The notes under the pieces: generated by a model
Database searches by the model: none
Seen by the model: the letters and a program-made list of their open reading frames with translations, nothing else
What the model was told of the DNA's origin: nothing
Program-made: the position numbers and the translations under genes
NCBI RefSeq assembly: GCF_046630315.1
Contig: NZ_LQBD01000004.1
Location: 1-64,000 of the forward strand
Length of the DNA: 64,000 bases
Direction: 5' to 3'
From: Brucella anthropi_A
GTDB lineage: Bacteria > Pseudomonadota > Alphaproteobacteria > Rhizobiales > Rhizobiaceae
In this document: positions 33,722 through 42,822 of the stretch, piece by piece
Position numbering within the stretch: the first letter of the stretch is position 1
Layout: every line of letters begins with the position of its first letter

Positions 33722-34960
33722 TCAGAGCTTGTCGAGCAGTTCCTGTGTCGGCCAGGAATCGGCCGGCATTCCAAGGCGCATCTGTTCGGCGCGCACGGCA
33801 TCGCGGGTCAGGAGCCCGAACACGCCGTCGATCTTGCCGCCCATATCGTAACCGCGCGCCTGAAGCCTGGTCTGGAGTTCTTTCATCTGCTCCTGCGTCA
33901 GACCCGGAACCGGGTTGCCCGGATCGAAAGCCGGCGCGCCGGCAAGGCGTGTCGCGAAATAGGCGGCGGTCATGGCGTAGACGATGGACTTGTTCCACTC
34001 CACGAACACGTCGAAGTTCGGATAGGACAGGAAAGCCGGGCCCTTGCGGCCAAGCGGCAGCAGAAGCGAGGCATCGCCATCATCGGGGCCGAGCGGCCCG
34101 TTGAGGCCGGTCACGCCCTGTTCGGCCCACCAGGAATGCGGCTTGCGATTGGTGCGGATGGCTTCTTCCCACGGCAGATCCCTGGTCAGGAGCACCTCTT
34201 CGAGCCAGGGCTGGCCGCGCTGCCAGCCGAGTTCCGAAATCATGCGGCCTGCGGTCATCATGGCATCGGGAACGCTGTTCTTCAGATCGACCTTGCCGTC
34301 GCCGTCGCCATCGACGCCGCGTTCAAGATAGTCCTTGGGCAGAAGCTGCATCATGCCGATTTCGCCAGCCCATGCGCCGGTGGTCGCCGCATCGACCACG
34401 CCCTGATCGAAAAGCTTCAGCAGGGCGATCAGCTGCGGGCGGAAAAGGTCCGGACGGCGGCAGTCATAGGAAAGGGTGACAAGCGCGTTCAGCGTGTCGA
34501 AATCGCCCTGAATGGCGCCATAATCGGTTTCAAGCCCCCAGAAAGCGGCAAGCACCGGCCCCGGAACGCCATAGCTATCTTCAACCTTCTTGAAGACATC
34601 GGCATATTTGACCAGATTTTCACGGCCCTTCTTCAGGCGCGCTTCCGAGATGAGCCGCCTGGAAAATTCGGTGAAGGTCAGGTTGAACACGGTCTGCTTG
34701 CGGTCGCGATCGAGCACCTTCTGCTCAAGCATGGCCTTGTGCAATTCGGCGATGCCCTTGTCGCCGACACCGGCCGCGCGGGCTTCCTTGGTCAGATTGT
34801 CCATCCACTGGCCGTAATCGATCTCGCATTCCGGCTTGGGAAGATTGGCGGTGTTTTCAGTTGGCGTCGCAGCAGGCGCCGGAGATGCGGCGGCCTGTGC
34901 AGCCGACATGGATGTCGATGCAAGCAAGGCGGCTGCGAAAACTGAAGCAAACAACTTCAT
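33722..34960 (-). CDS. Lytic murein transglycosylase, MltB type (GH103) with peptidoglycan-binding tail
   Basis: 412 aa. Signal peptide 1-23 (ending AAQA) with no lipobox Cys, so soluble in the periplasm. The catalytic E144 lies in AAFWGLETDYGAIQG; AGEIGMMQLLP follows. A DGDGDGKVDLKN loop resembles an EF-hand calcium site often seen in this group. Residues about 345-412 form a PG_binding_1 domain (MKELQTRLQARGYDMGGKID). The enzyme cleaves the MurNAc-GlcNAc bond with anhydro-ring formation. The start at 34960 was chosen for its signal peptide over a frame 10 codons longer. Confidence 0.9.
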   Translation of the reverse strand: MKLFASVFAAALLASTSMSAAQAAASPAPAATPTENTANLPKPECEIDYGQWMDNLTKEARAAGVGDKGIAELHKAMLEQKVLDRDRKQTVFNLTFTEFSRRLISEARLKKGRENLVKYADVFKKVEDSYGVPGPVLAAFWGLETDYGAIQGDFDTLNALVTLSYDCRRPDLFRPQLIALLKLFDQGVVDAATTGAWAGEIGMMQLLPKDYLERGVDGDGDGKVDLKNSVPDAMMTAGRMISELGWQRGQPWLEEVLLTRDLPWEEAIRTNRKPHSWWAEQGVTGLNGPLGPDDGDASLLLPLGRKGPAFLSYPNFDVFVEWNKSIVYAMTAAYFATRLAGAPAFDPGNPVPGLTQEQMKELQTRLQARGYDMGGKIDGVFGLLTRDAVRAEQMRLGMPADSWPTQELLDKL

Positions 34961-35080
34961 GGGTAACTCACACTCATAGATTGGGAGCAAAATAGCTCCC
35001 CCAGGGATTGGCTAAGCTATTGCCCCAACCCGACCCGGAAATGAAGCAAAACTTGGTGTGAGCAGCCAAACTGCGCCGTG

Positions 35081-35914
35081 TTAACGGACCTTGTTGCTTT
35101 CCAGCCACTTTTTCCACGAACCGGTATCGCCGGCGAAGACATTGATATCGGCGTCGCCCTTGATGCCGGGAATGGCGCCCGTGCCGGTATATTGCCAGAA
35201 TGTCCACGGATGCGGGCCATATTTCTCGTCGGGATGACCGGCGACGGAGCGCAGCCAGAACGGATAATCCGCCATCTGCCGCAGATCGTTGTCATCGAAG
35301 AAATCGACCGTCGTATAGATGACCGGCCGCTTGCCGTAATGTTTTTCCAGCGCTTGCAGGAAGATGCGCATCTCCTTGCGCACAACGGCTGCATTGGGGC
35401 GCAGCTTGCAGGTCGGTGATTGCGGGTTCCATTCCATGTCGAGAACGGGCGGCAGCGCGCCGGGATCGCGCGGCACGTTGCGGATATACCAGCGCGCCTG
35501 TTCGATGGCCGGACGGCAGAAATAATAGAAGTGATAGGCGCTGCGCGGAATACCGGCCTGGCGCGCGCCGCTCCAGTGCTCGTTGAAGCGCTCGTCGAAA
35601 CGGTCGCCGCCTTCTGTCGCCTTGATGAAGACGAAGGAAATGCCGCTGGCGCGCACGGCGCTCCAGTCCACATCGGCCTGATATTTGGAAACATCGGTGC
35701 CGTGGATCGGATAATGCCAGGGCGTCTTGCCCGTCCAGTCATGCGGGTCGCGATCGCCGAAGCGCGGCGCTTTTACCGGGCCGGAGGGCGGTGCGATCCG
35801 CGCGACCGAACCGGTTGATTTTCGCACATCGGAAAAGTCGTAATCCACCGTCGTGCAGGCGGAGAGAAGCAAAGCGCCGAGGGCGAGAATGCTGTGGCTG
35901 GCCAGTCGGTTCAT
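35081..35914 (-). CDS. GH25 muramidase (lysozyme) lipoprotein
   Basis: 277 aa. A lipoprotein signal (ALGALLLSAC, C20 lipidated) precedes a GH25 barrel from about residue 70: HGTDVSKYQ (D74), VFIKATEGGD, AYHFYYFCRP and VLDMEWNP (D159/E161, the catalytic acidic pair). It cleaves the same bond as lysozyme. GH25 enzymes are common in phages, but the lipobox and length suggest a resident envelope enzyme in Rhizobiales. It lies 120 nt upstream of the MltB-like gene on the same strand, so co-transcription is possible. Confidence 0.88.
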   Translation of the reverse strand: MNRLASHSILALGALLLSACTTVDYDFSDVRKSTGSVARIAPPSGPVKAPRFGDRDPHDWTGKTPWHYPIHGTDVSKYQADVDWSAVRASGISFVFIKATEGGDRFDERFNEHWSGARQAGIPRSAYHFYYFCRPAIEQARWYIRNVPRDPGALPPVLDMEWNPQSPTCKLRPNAAVVRKEMRIFLQALEKHYGKRPVIYTTVDFFDDNDLRQMADYPFWLRSVAGHPDEKYGPHPWTFWQYTGTGAIPGIKGDADINVFAGDTGSWKKWLESNKVR

Positions 35915-36431
35915 GGAGCGGTTCCGTGTCGCGAATTAGTCTTCTAACGGTTACGCGATCCGGAGGCGAACGTCACCAGTCTTGCGGGCAAGTCTGGTGC
36001 GGAGCATTTTGCGCTTCAAGATATTCCGTTGCCGGGCAAAGTTGAATGCGGCTCACCATGCGCGGCCATGGCAGCGCATTTCGCCGATCGAACCGGTTGT
36101 GAATTTCGATGCCCATGTAATTCTCGAACATTTTCAGGATTTGATGAAATAACTGCGGGTTGCAAAAAAATCCGCGCAGGCTTATGCGCGCCTGTAATAC
36201 TGCCGCTTTATTACGCTCGGTAAGACTATTTGAGAGAACTTTTTCGCGGTGCTGCCGTTTTCCTGTGTGACGGTCGCGGTCGACAGGATTTCTGTGTCGA
36301 TGAACGGCCGTAAAGGTGATTGTCCGGGCAAACCGGCCACGCACGGAGAAAACAGAGAGAGGCGTTTGGCAATATTGCCATTCGATGCCTGAAACCAGGC
36401 CAATGAGCCTGATCTAGGAAGGAGAGCCAAC
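35915..36431. other. Intergenic stretch of 517 bases between divergent genes
   Basis: No gene is supported. The left half is the upstream region of the GH25 gene. The right half ends in a very strong ribosome site (AGGAAGGAG) for the lipoprotein at 36432. Short frames on both strands look random. Confidence 0.45.
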
Positions 36432-36629
36432 GTGAAGAAGTTTCTGATTGCTTCTGTCGCCGCTGTATCGCTTCTCGGCCTTGCGGCCTGCAACGACAAG
36501 AAGGACGACACGAGCAACGCACCGGCACCATCCGCGCCGGCAGCGCCCTCGAACAATGATACGACGACGCCAGCCCCGACCACTCCGGCCCCGTCGACGC
36601 CGGGCACGGGCACCGCGCCTTCCAACTGA
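36432..36629 (+). CDS. Small Pro/Thr-rich lipoprotein
   Basis: 65 aa starting at GTG, with AGGAAGGAG ideally spaced upstream. A lipoprotein signal (MKKFLIASVAAVSLLGLAAC) places Cys20 as the lipidated residue. The mature 46 residues are a low-complexity Ala/Pro/Ser/Thr chain with a short charged start (NDKKDD). No family is recognised. The chain may be a flexible envelope tether or a remnant. Confidence 0.7.
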   Translation: MKKFLIASVAAVSLLGLAACNDKKDDTSNAPAPSAPAAPSNNDTTTPAPTTPAPSTPGTGTAPSN

Positions 36630-36822
36630 CGGTGTGAAGTCGTGACGCATCATGCGTCTGCATTCGGGTGGCGATCCGGTTTCCGGGTCGCCATTCGCGC
36701 CAACAGGCTTCGGTCTTCGGCTTTGGGATGAAATGAACGTGAAAGCATCTGCGATGGGAAAAGACGGGCATTCTGCGTTTTGCGTGTTTAAACGCAGGCT
36801 CGGTTCGGTTATGGCTTTTGTC

Positions 36823-37188
36823 ATGAACCGTCATTTCCTGTTCTTCATTTCTGCAATCGTTCTTGTCGTGCTTGCCGCCTGCGGCAGGGGGGACGAGGAA
36901 ACCGCCGCCACAGCCAATGGCAGCGAGAAGGGTGCTGCTGTTTCGCAGCCTGCCAAACCTGCGCAAAGCGCAAGCGCTGAAAAAGGGCCCGACCTGGTAA
37001 AATCGCTTCGTGACAGTTCCGGTGTCGTGAGCCCGGAACAGAAAGCCGCAGCCATCGAGCGTGCGCGCACGAACGCAGTCGCTGCGGCGAAAGCCGTGGG
37101 ACAGACGGATCAGCAGGCCCAGGCCGCGGGAGAAGCCGCCGCTGCCGCCGCCGAGCGCTCCTTCGGTAAGGGCGAGCCGCAGCAATAG
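36823..37188 (+). CDS. Small Ala-rich lipoprotein
   Basis: 121 aa. The signal MNRHFLFFISAIVLVVLAAC gives a lipidated Cys20, and the mature part is rich in Ala, Gln and Glu and predicted helical (SPEQKAAAIERARTNAVAAA). An alternative ATG lies four codons upstream at 36811; neither has a strong ribosome site. No family is recognised. It lies between another small lipoprotein and the TerB-DnaJ gene on the same strand. Confidence 0.6.
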   Translation: MNRHFLFFISAIVLVVLAACGRGDEETAATANGSEKGAAVSQPAKPAQSASAEKGPDLVKSLRDSSGVVSPEQKAAAIERARTNAVAAAKAVGQTDQQAQAAGEAAAAAAERSFGKGEPQQ

Positions 37189-37277
37189 GCTTGTCACGAC
37201 AGCCTAAATATTTGTTTTTTAGACTTTTGGCCGTGTGGGCGGTTTTCAGTTCATTCGGAATTCGATAGAAAAGTCCC

Positions 37278-37988
37278 ATGTCGATTTGGGTCCGCATCGG
37301 TGAGTTTGTCACGTCTGTGGCGTCAAACGCCATTACTGGCGTTATCGAAGCCGTGCGCACCGTTTTCGAGGGCGATGCCGATACGCGCCGCCGGGTGGCC
37401 TTTTCCATCGCCATGATCGCGCTGTCCGCCAAGATGGCCAAGGCCGACGGCGTTGTCACGCAGGACGAAATCCGCGCCTTTCAGGACATATTCGCCGTGC
37501 CGAAGCAAGAGACGGCGCATGTCGCGCGGCTTTACGATCTCGCCAGGCAGGATGTCGCGGGCTATGAATCCTATGCCCGCCAGCTTGCCGGATTGTGCAG
37601 CGAGGGGCAGAGCGATTGTCATCTGCTGGAGGATATTCTCGACGGCCTTTTCCATATTGCCACCGCCGACGGCTATGTACACGAAAAGGAAATGGCCTTT
37701 CTGGCAGGGGTCGCCGATATTTTCGGCTATGACGCGGTTGCGTTCGACCGGATCGCGATCCGCCATGTCCAGCGCGGCGCTGACGATCCCTATGCCATTC
37801 TGGGGCTGGAGCGCGGCGTTTCCTTCGACATGGCCCGCAAGCGCTATCGCGCGCTGGTCAAGGAGCATCATCCCGACCGGCTGGTCGCGGAAGGTCTGCC
37901 GCTCGAATTCATAACCATTGCCAACAGGCGTCTGGCGGCGATAAATGCTGCATGGGCGAGCATTGAGAAGAATCTGGAGGCTGCATGA
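37278..37988 (+). CDS. TerB-DnaJ domain protein (DjlA-like co-chaperone)
   Basis: 236 aa. A TerB-type helical domain (about 38-160; SIAMIALSAKMAKADGVVTQ, FHIATADGYVHEKEMAFL) is followed by a C-terminal J domain (about 173-236; YAILGLERGVSFDMARKRYR) with the HPD tripeptide at 198-200, which stimulates DnaK ATPase. Compared with E. coli DjlA the N-terminal membrane helix is not obvious. It overlaps the next gene by 4 nt (ATGA), so translation is coupled to the amidase. Confidence 0.87.
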   Translation: MSIWVRIGEFVTSVASNAITGVIEAVRTVFEGDADTRRRVAFSIAMIALSAKMAKADGVVTQDEIRAFQDIFAVPKQETAHVARLYDLARQDVAGYESYARQLAGLCSEGQSDCHLLEDILDGLFHIATADGYVHEKEMAFLAGVADIFGYDAVAFDRIAIRHVQRGADDPYAILGLERGVSFDMARKRYRALVKEHHPDRLVAEGLPLEFITIANRRLAAINAAWASIEKNLEAA

Positions 37989-38791
37989 GCGACGAGCGCG
38001 ACATCGGAAACGAATTGCTGCGGGAGCTGGTGCTTGAACGGCCCGACTTCGCGGGGGCGACACTCGACCCTTCACCCAATTTCGGCCCGCGTCGCGATGG
38101 CAAGGTGCCTGTCTTTCTCATTCTCCATTATACCGGGCTCGCGACCGCGGAAGAGGCGGTGCAGGTGCTCAAATCGCCGGACAGGGAAGTTTCCGCGCAT
38201 TATCTTGTCCATGAGGATGGACGGGTTGTGCAGATGGTTAGCGAAAAGGCGCGCGCCTGGCATGCGGGCAAGAGCTACTGGAAGGGCGAAACGGACATCA
38301 ATTCGGCTTCCATCGGCATCGAGATCGTCAATCCGGGCAATCTCGAAGACTATCCGCCCTTCAAGGACGAGCAGATCGAGGCCGTCATCCGCCTCAGCCG
38401 CGATATTTGCGAGCGTTATGCCATCAAACCCGAAAATGTTCTCGCCCATTCGGACATCGCACCGGCGCGCAAGACCGATCCCGGCCATAACTTTCCCTGG
38501 AAACGGCTCCACGATGCGGGCATCGGCCATTACATCGAGCCGACCCCGATCCGGGGCGGGCGCTTTCTGGCCCGCGGTGAAAACGGCCAGCCGGTGGAGG
38601 CATTGCAATCCATGCTGGCACTTTACGGCTATGAAATCGCGATAACCGGTGTCTTCGATGAAGGCACCGAAACCGTGATCAAGGCCTTTCAGCGTCATTT
38701 TCGGACACAAAATGTGGACGGAGTGGCCGATGTATCCACTATAGATACCCTCTACAGGCTAATTTTTTCCTTGCAAAATGTTACCGCCTGA
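37985..38791 (+). CDS. N-acetylmuramoyl-L-alanine amidase (AmpD type) with peptidoglycan-binding domain
   Basis: 268 aa. Amidase_2 domain (about 35-175) with Zn ligands expected at H48 (LILHYT), H155 (LAHSDIAP) and D165 (ARKTDPGHNFPW), as in AmpD. A PG_binding_1 domain (about 195-262, GQPVEALQSMLALYGY) follows. There is no signal peptide, so a cytoplasmic role in recycling anhydro-muropeptides is likely. It starts inside the end of the TerB-DnaJ gene (4-nt overlap). Confidence 0.9.
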   Translation: MSDERDIGNELLRELVLERPDFAGATLDPSPNFGPRRDGKVPVFLILHYTGLATAEEAVQVLKSPDREVSAHYLVHEDGRVVQMVSEKARAWHAGKSYWKGETDINSASIGIEIVNPGNLEDYPPFKDEQIEAVIRLSRDICERYAIKPENVLAHSDIAPARKTDPGHNFPWKRLHDAGIGHYIEPTPIRGGRFLARGENGQPVEALQSMLALYGYEIAITGVFDEGTETVIKAFQRHFRTQNVDGVADVSTIDTLYRLIFSLQNVTA

Positions 38792-39108
38792 CCAGGTGCG
38801 GGCGGGCAATTTTTCTATTCAGCGTTGTGCTGGATTTCTGTAATGATTTCAAAAAAATAGATCGATCCAAGCCGATTGCCAAAGGTTTTTGCAAGGATTT
38901 CGCGCGGCTTTGCGTGAATCACAAATATTACAACCGTTAAGACTATTTTACTTTTACAACCAATCTTCGGCTGCATTTGCCCGCCAATTCATCGCTCAAT
39001 CCCAGCGGAAACGGGCCTAAAAATCCATATCGGGCGGGATCAGGAATAAGAGGATCGTCTTCCCAAGACGGACGGTCCGACAAAAGAAACGTTCCAAGAC
39101 GGTAGGTT
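38792..39108. other. Intergenic stretch of 317 bases upstream of the SLT gene
   Basis: AT-richer than the surroundings and without a supported gene. It probably contains the promoter of the transglycosylase at 39109. No specific operator is recognised. Confidence 0.4.
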
Positions 39109-39777
39109 ATGAAAGCAAAATTTGTTGTTGTTTGCGCCCTTGTCGGCGCGATGAGTTCGTTTGGCCTGAATTCAGCTATGAGCGCTCCTTCGACTGAACC
39201 GACAAACCTCGCAGCTCTCTTCAAGGCACGCCAGCAGAACAAAGCCGCCGAGGCACAAAAGTCCGCCACGGCGCCGAAAAAGGCATCGGTCGTCACCCGC
39301 CCCGCGGCACCGGCAACCAAGGGGTCCACTCGGGGTTCTGCTCAGGGTACTACTGGCAAGCATGCGCCGTCGAAAGACACGGCAGCCCGCAGCGCCAGGA
39401 ATGGCGGTGCCTATTCCAGCCTCATCAACCGTTATGCATCGACCTATGGCGTGCCTTCCGCGCTTGCCCATGCGGTTGTGCGTCACGAAAGCAATTTCCA
39501 GCCGAATGTGCGCGGCAAGGCCGGTGAAATCGGCCTGATGCAGATCAAGCTCTCGACCGCGCGCGGCCTCGGCTATACGGGGTCCGCCAAGGGGCTTTAC
39601 GAGCCTTCCACGAACATCCAGTTCGGCATGAAATATCTGGCCATGGCCCAGAAGCTCGGCGGCGGAAGCACCTGCGGCACGATCCTGAAATACAATGCCG
39701 GTCACGGTGCAAAGCGCATGAACCCGACTTCGGCAAAGTACTGCAACTCGGTCAAGGCCTATATGCGCGCGCTTTGA
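39109..39777 (+). CDS. Lytic transglycosylase, SLT domain (GH23)
   Basis: 222 aa. A signal peptide (1-25, ending SAMSA) is followed by a basic Ala/Lys/Thr-rich stretch (about 35-98) and an SLT domain (about 100-222). The catalytic E127 lies in AVVRHESNFQPN, followed by GEIGLMQIK and a C-terminal KYNAGHG. In pathogens such small SLT enzymes often serve type III/IV secretion or cell-wall opening, but no secretion genes are near. It ends 162 nt before rnpB. Confidence 0.9.
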   Translation: MKAKFVVVCALVGAMSSFGLNSAMSAPSTEPTNLAALFKARQQNKAAEAQKSATAPKKASVVTRPAAPATKGSTRGSAQGTTGKHAPSKDTAARSARNGGAYSSLINRYASTYGVPSALAHAVVRHESNFQPNVRGKAGEIGLMQIKLSTARGLGYTGSAKGLYEPSTNIQFGMKYLAMAQKLGGGSTCGTILKYNAGHGAKRMNPTSAKYCNSVKAYMRAL

Positions 39778-39924
39778 TATGAATGTGGATTTACGTCGGC
39801 GGTCGCGTAGAGTACAGGCCGCCCGATGTGAACGGAGAGCCGACAGTGGAGATACTGTCGGCTTTTCTGTTTCAGGCGGACCAGATTTTTTCGGGAAGCC
39901 GGTTTCACTGTCGCGCTATCGTTG

Positions 39925-39930
39925 CTATAT
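39925..39930 (+). promoter_or_regulatory. -10-like hexamer for rnpB
   Basis: CTATAT lies 8 nt before the inferred 5' end of RNase P RNA. The -35 region is weak. Confidence 0.35.
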
Positions 39931-39938
39931 GCGCGCTG

Positions 39939-40362
39939 TCAGTCGGTCGGGCAGCCGCGCCTGTCATATGCCGAAAGGCGGCAGGTGAGGAAAGTCCGGG
40001 CTCCATGGAAACACGATGCCGGGTAACGCCCGGCGGGGGCGACCCCAGGGAAAGTGCCACAGAAAGCAGACCGCCCCGTCTTCCGTACCGTTCCACGGCG
40101 CAACGGCAGGGATGACGGGGTAAGGGTGAAAGGGTGGGGTAAGAGCCCACCGCGTTTGCAGCAATGCAGACGGCACGGTAAACCCCATCGGGAGCAAGAC
40201 CGAATAGGGACGGCGCGTCGGCTCGCAAGGGTCGGCAATCGGTTTCCGGATCAGCCGTCCGGGTGGGTTGCACGAGGCGGGTGGCAACATCCGTCCCAGA
40301 TGAATGGCTGCCACGTCGGGCGAAAGCCCGGCCATACAGAACCCGGCTTACAGACCGACTGA
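39939..40362 (+). ncRNA. rnpB: RNase P RNA (class A)
   Basis: About 424 nt. The ends TCAGTCGGTC (39939-39948) and GACCGACTGA (40353-40362) pair perfectly as helix P1. The conserved core is present: GAGGAAAGTCCGGGCTCC at the 5' side, ACAGAAA, and the 3' core ACAGAACCCGGCTTACAGA. The alphaproteobacterial insertions (GATGCCGGGTAACGCCCGGC hairpin and others) fit. It is followed by CATTTTT, a likely transcript end. It is the ribozyme that matures tRNA 5' ends. Confidence 0.96.
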
Positions 40363-40465
40363 CATTTTTCCTCAAAAACGTTCCGGCATTCGAACGCAAG
40401 AAACGGATGGTTGCGTTGCGGTTGGCACATTAATCGGGATCTCCACGAAATCATGGAGGTTCAAA

Positions 40466-41215
40466 ATGTCCAGCTTGAAAGACAAGGTCGCAATCATCAC
40501 CGGCGCGTCGTCGGGAATAGGACGGGCGGCTGCGCTGCTTTTTGCCAGGGAAGGTGCGGCGATTGTGCTGAATGCGCGCGGGCTTGCCGGTCTGGAACGG
40601 GTCGCGGAGGAAATCGCGGCGTCTGGCGGCAAGGCTTGTTGCGTTGCCGGCGATGTTTCGGACGCCGAGACCCATGCGGCGCTGGCTGCGGCGGCGCGGG
40701 ATAAATTCGGCGGCCTCGATATCGCGCTCAACAATGCCGGTACGGTCGGTCCGATCGCGCCGCTTGCCGATATCGCGTCCGCTGATTGGGATATGGTGCT
40801 GGCGGGAAACCTGACTTCCGCCTTTCTGGGCGCCAGATCGCAAATCCCGTTGATGCTCGAACGGGGTGGCGGGTCGATTGTCTTCACATCGACATTTGTC
40901 GGCACGAGCGTCGGCATTCCCGGCATGTCGGTTTACGGAACCGCGAAGGCCGCTCTCATGGGGTTGGTCAAGGGCATCACCGCTGATTACGGCGCCCGCG
41001 GCATCCGGGCCAATGCGCTTTTGCCGGGCGGGGTCGATACGCCGATGGGCGGCGATCAGAAGCAGAAGGAATGGGCGGCGGGCCTCCATGCGCTGAAGCG
41101 GATCGCCCAGCCTGAGGAAATCGCGCAGGCGGCACTGTTCCTGGCGGGCCCGATGTCGAGTTTCGTCGCGGGATCGGCGCTTTATGCCGATGGCGGCAAT
41201 GCCGCTGTGAAGTAA
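40466..41215 (+). CDS. Short-chain dehydrogenase/reductase (SDR), classical type
   Basis: 249 aa. The NAD(P) motif TGASSGIGRAAALLFAREG is near residue 13, NNAG follows at about residue 90, and the catalytic Ser (TSTFVGTS), Tyr-x3-Lys (YGTAKAAL) and a C-terminal substrate loop (PGGVDTPMGGDQ) are in order. Length is typical. The start at 40466 has GGAGG 7 nt upstream. The substrate is unknown. It lies about 100 nt after rnpB. Confidence 0.9.
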   Translation: MSSLKDKVAIITGASSGIGRAAALLFAREGAAIVLNARGLAGLERVAEEIAASGGKACCVAGDVSDAETHAALAAAARDKFGGLDIALNNAGTVGPIAPLADIASADWDMVLAGNLTSAFLGARSQIPLMLERGGGSIVFTSTFVGTSVGIPGMSVYGTAKAALMGLVKGITADYGARGIRANALLPGGVDTPMGGDQKQKEWAAGLHALKRIAQPEEIAQAALFLAGPMSSFVAGSALYADGGNAAVK

Positions 41216-41277
41216 GGAAATGGGCGGTTTCGCAATGCAATACGAAACCGCCCTTCATAAAAGCCTTGGGAGGGGCT

Positions 41278-42648
41278 TTAAATTGGTGCGCCGGAGAGGA
41301 AGTCGTAGATGAGTTTCATGTTCAGCACGACGATGATCGCAGCGGTGATGGCGGCCAGCAGCGTCAACCAGCGCGGCGCGACCAGCGATCCCATCTTCTT
41401 TTTCTCCGCCGTGAACATGACAAGCGGAATGACGGCAAAGGGCAGTTGAAGGCTCAACACCACCTGCGACAGGATCAGGAGTTCGGTCGTTCCCTGCGAA
41501 CCGTACATGATGGTTACGGCGGCGGCTGGAACAATGGCCACGAAACGGGTGATGGCACGGCGCAGCCACGGCTTGAGGCGAATATCGATAAACCCTTCCA
41601 TGACGATTTGTCCGGCCATGGTCGCGGTGATGGTCGAGTTCAGGCCGCAGCACAGAAGCGCAATGGCGAAGAGTGCCGGCGCCAGCGCCGATCCTAGCAG
41701 CGGGTTCAAAAGGGCATGGGCCTTGTCGAGATCTTCCACGCCGGTATGGCCGGTGGCGTTGAAGCTTGCCGCCGCCAGGATCAGGATCGATGCATTGACC
41801 AGAAGCGCGAATGTGAGCGCAATGGTGGAATCCAGCGTCGCAAAGCGGATTGCCTCGCGCTTTTCTGCGGTCGTGTGACCATAATCACGGGTCTGGATGA
41901 TGCCGGAATGCAGATAGAGATTATGCGGCATGACGGTCGCGCCGATAATGCCGAGCGCTATATAGAGCATGTCCGGGTTGCGAATGATCTCGGTTGTCGG
42001 CGCAAAGCCCCTGATAACCGCGCCCCATTGCGGCTGCGCCATCACGATCTGAATGAGGAAGCACAGTGCGATGACGCCCAGAAGCGTGATGATGAGCGCC
42101 TCGACGCGGCGGAAGCCCTTGTTCTGGAGATAAAGGACCAGAAGCACATCGGCGGCGGTGATGATGACGCCGATTTCAAGCGGAATGCCGAACAGCAGGT
42201 TGAGGCCGATTGCGGTACCGATGACTTCAGCCAGATCGGTGGCGCAGATTGCTAGCTCGGCCAGAAGCCAGAGCGGCCAGGCAAGAAAACGCGGATAGGC
42301 ATCGCGGCAGGCCTGCGCCAGATCGCGACCGGTGGCGACGGCAAGGCGGGCACAGAGCGCTTGCAGGAGGACGGCCATGATATTGGAAAGTAGGACGACG
42401 GACAGCAGCGCGTAGCCGAAGCGGGAGCCGCCTGCCAGCGAGGTGGCCCAGTTGCCGGGGTCCATATAGCCGACGGCGACCAGATAGCCGGGCCCGAAGA
42501 ACGATAATGCGCGACGGAACGTCGAACCGGAGCGGTTGACGCGGATGGAGCGGTGGACATCCGACATGGATGCTTCGCCGCGATCCCGCCGCCAGCCTTC
42601 AAAAGTCACTTCACCGGCGCCGGAGGGGCTTGCTCCATGGGGTGTCAT
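41278..42648 (-). CDS. mntH: Nramp-family manganese/divalent metal transporter
   Basis: 456 aa with 11 hydrophobic helices. GYMDPGNWATSLAGG (helix 1, metal-binding Asp and Asn) and GATVMPHNLYLHSGI (helix 6, Met-Pro-His) are the Nramp substrate-site motifs. It imports Mn(II) with protons and supports oxidative-stress defence; MntH is a known virulence factor in Brucella. The ATG at 42648 has AAGG 8 nt upstream; a TTG two codons earlier is less likely. The TGCAAA-CCA-TTTGCA palindrome upstream suggests control by Mur. Confidence 0.94.
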   Translation of the reverse strand: MTPHGASPSGAGEVTFEGWRRDRGEASMSDVHRSIRVNRSGSTFRRALSFFGPGYLVAVGYMDPGNWATSLAGGSRFGYALLSVVLLSNIMAVLLQALCARLAVATGRDLAQACRDAYPRFLAWPLWLLAELAICATDLAEVIGTAIGLNLLFGIPLEIGVIITAADVLLVLYLQNKGFRRVEALIITLLGVIALCFLIQIVMAQPQWGAVIRGFAPTTEIIRNPDMLYIALGIIGATVMPHNLYLHSGIIQTRDYGHTTAEKREAIRFATLDSTIALTFALLVNASILILAAASFNATGHTGVEDLDKAHALLNPLLGSALAPALFAIALLCCGLNSTITATMAGQIVMEGFIDIRLKPWLRRAITRFVAIVPAAAVTIMYGSQGTTELLILSQVVLSLQLPFAVIPLVMFTAEKKKMGSLVAPRWLTLLAAITAAIIVVLNMKLIYDFLSGAPI

Positions 42649-42675
42649 AATCAATGCCTTGCGTCTTTATGCAGT

Positions 42676-42690
42676 TGCAAACCATTTGCA
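42676..42690. promoter_or_regulatory. Mur (Fur-family, Mn-responsive) operator candidate before mntH
   Basis: TGCAAA-CCA-TTTGCA is a perfect 6-bp dyad with a 3-nt spacer, 28 nt upstream of the mntH start codon. It resembles the Mur-responsive sequences reported before rhizobial and Brucella mntH genes. Confidence 0.65.
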
Positions 42691-42822
42691 TTAAATAAAG
42701 AGGTATGTTTCGGATGTCAACCGGGAAAAGCGGGGCAGTAAGGCAGTAGGGGAATAGGGTGCGACCAAGGTGTGGACAGGGCAAGCAAAATATTTGCCTT
42801 GACCGGAAATAAGCGGTTTTTT

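Noticed and set aside
32819..34945. 708-codon plus-strand open frame opposite the AEC and MltB-type genes
   Set aside because: Antisense shadow; the real genes show signal peptide, catalytic residues and membrane helices.
35081..35914. GH25 lysozyme as a prophage endolysin
   Set aside because: It has a lipoprotein signal and no phage genes nearby, so a resident envelope enzyme fits better.
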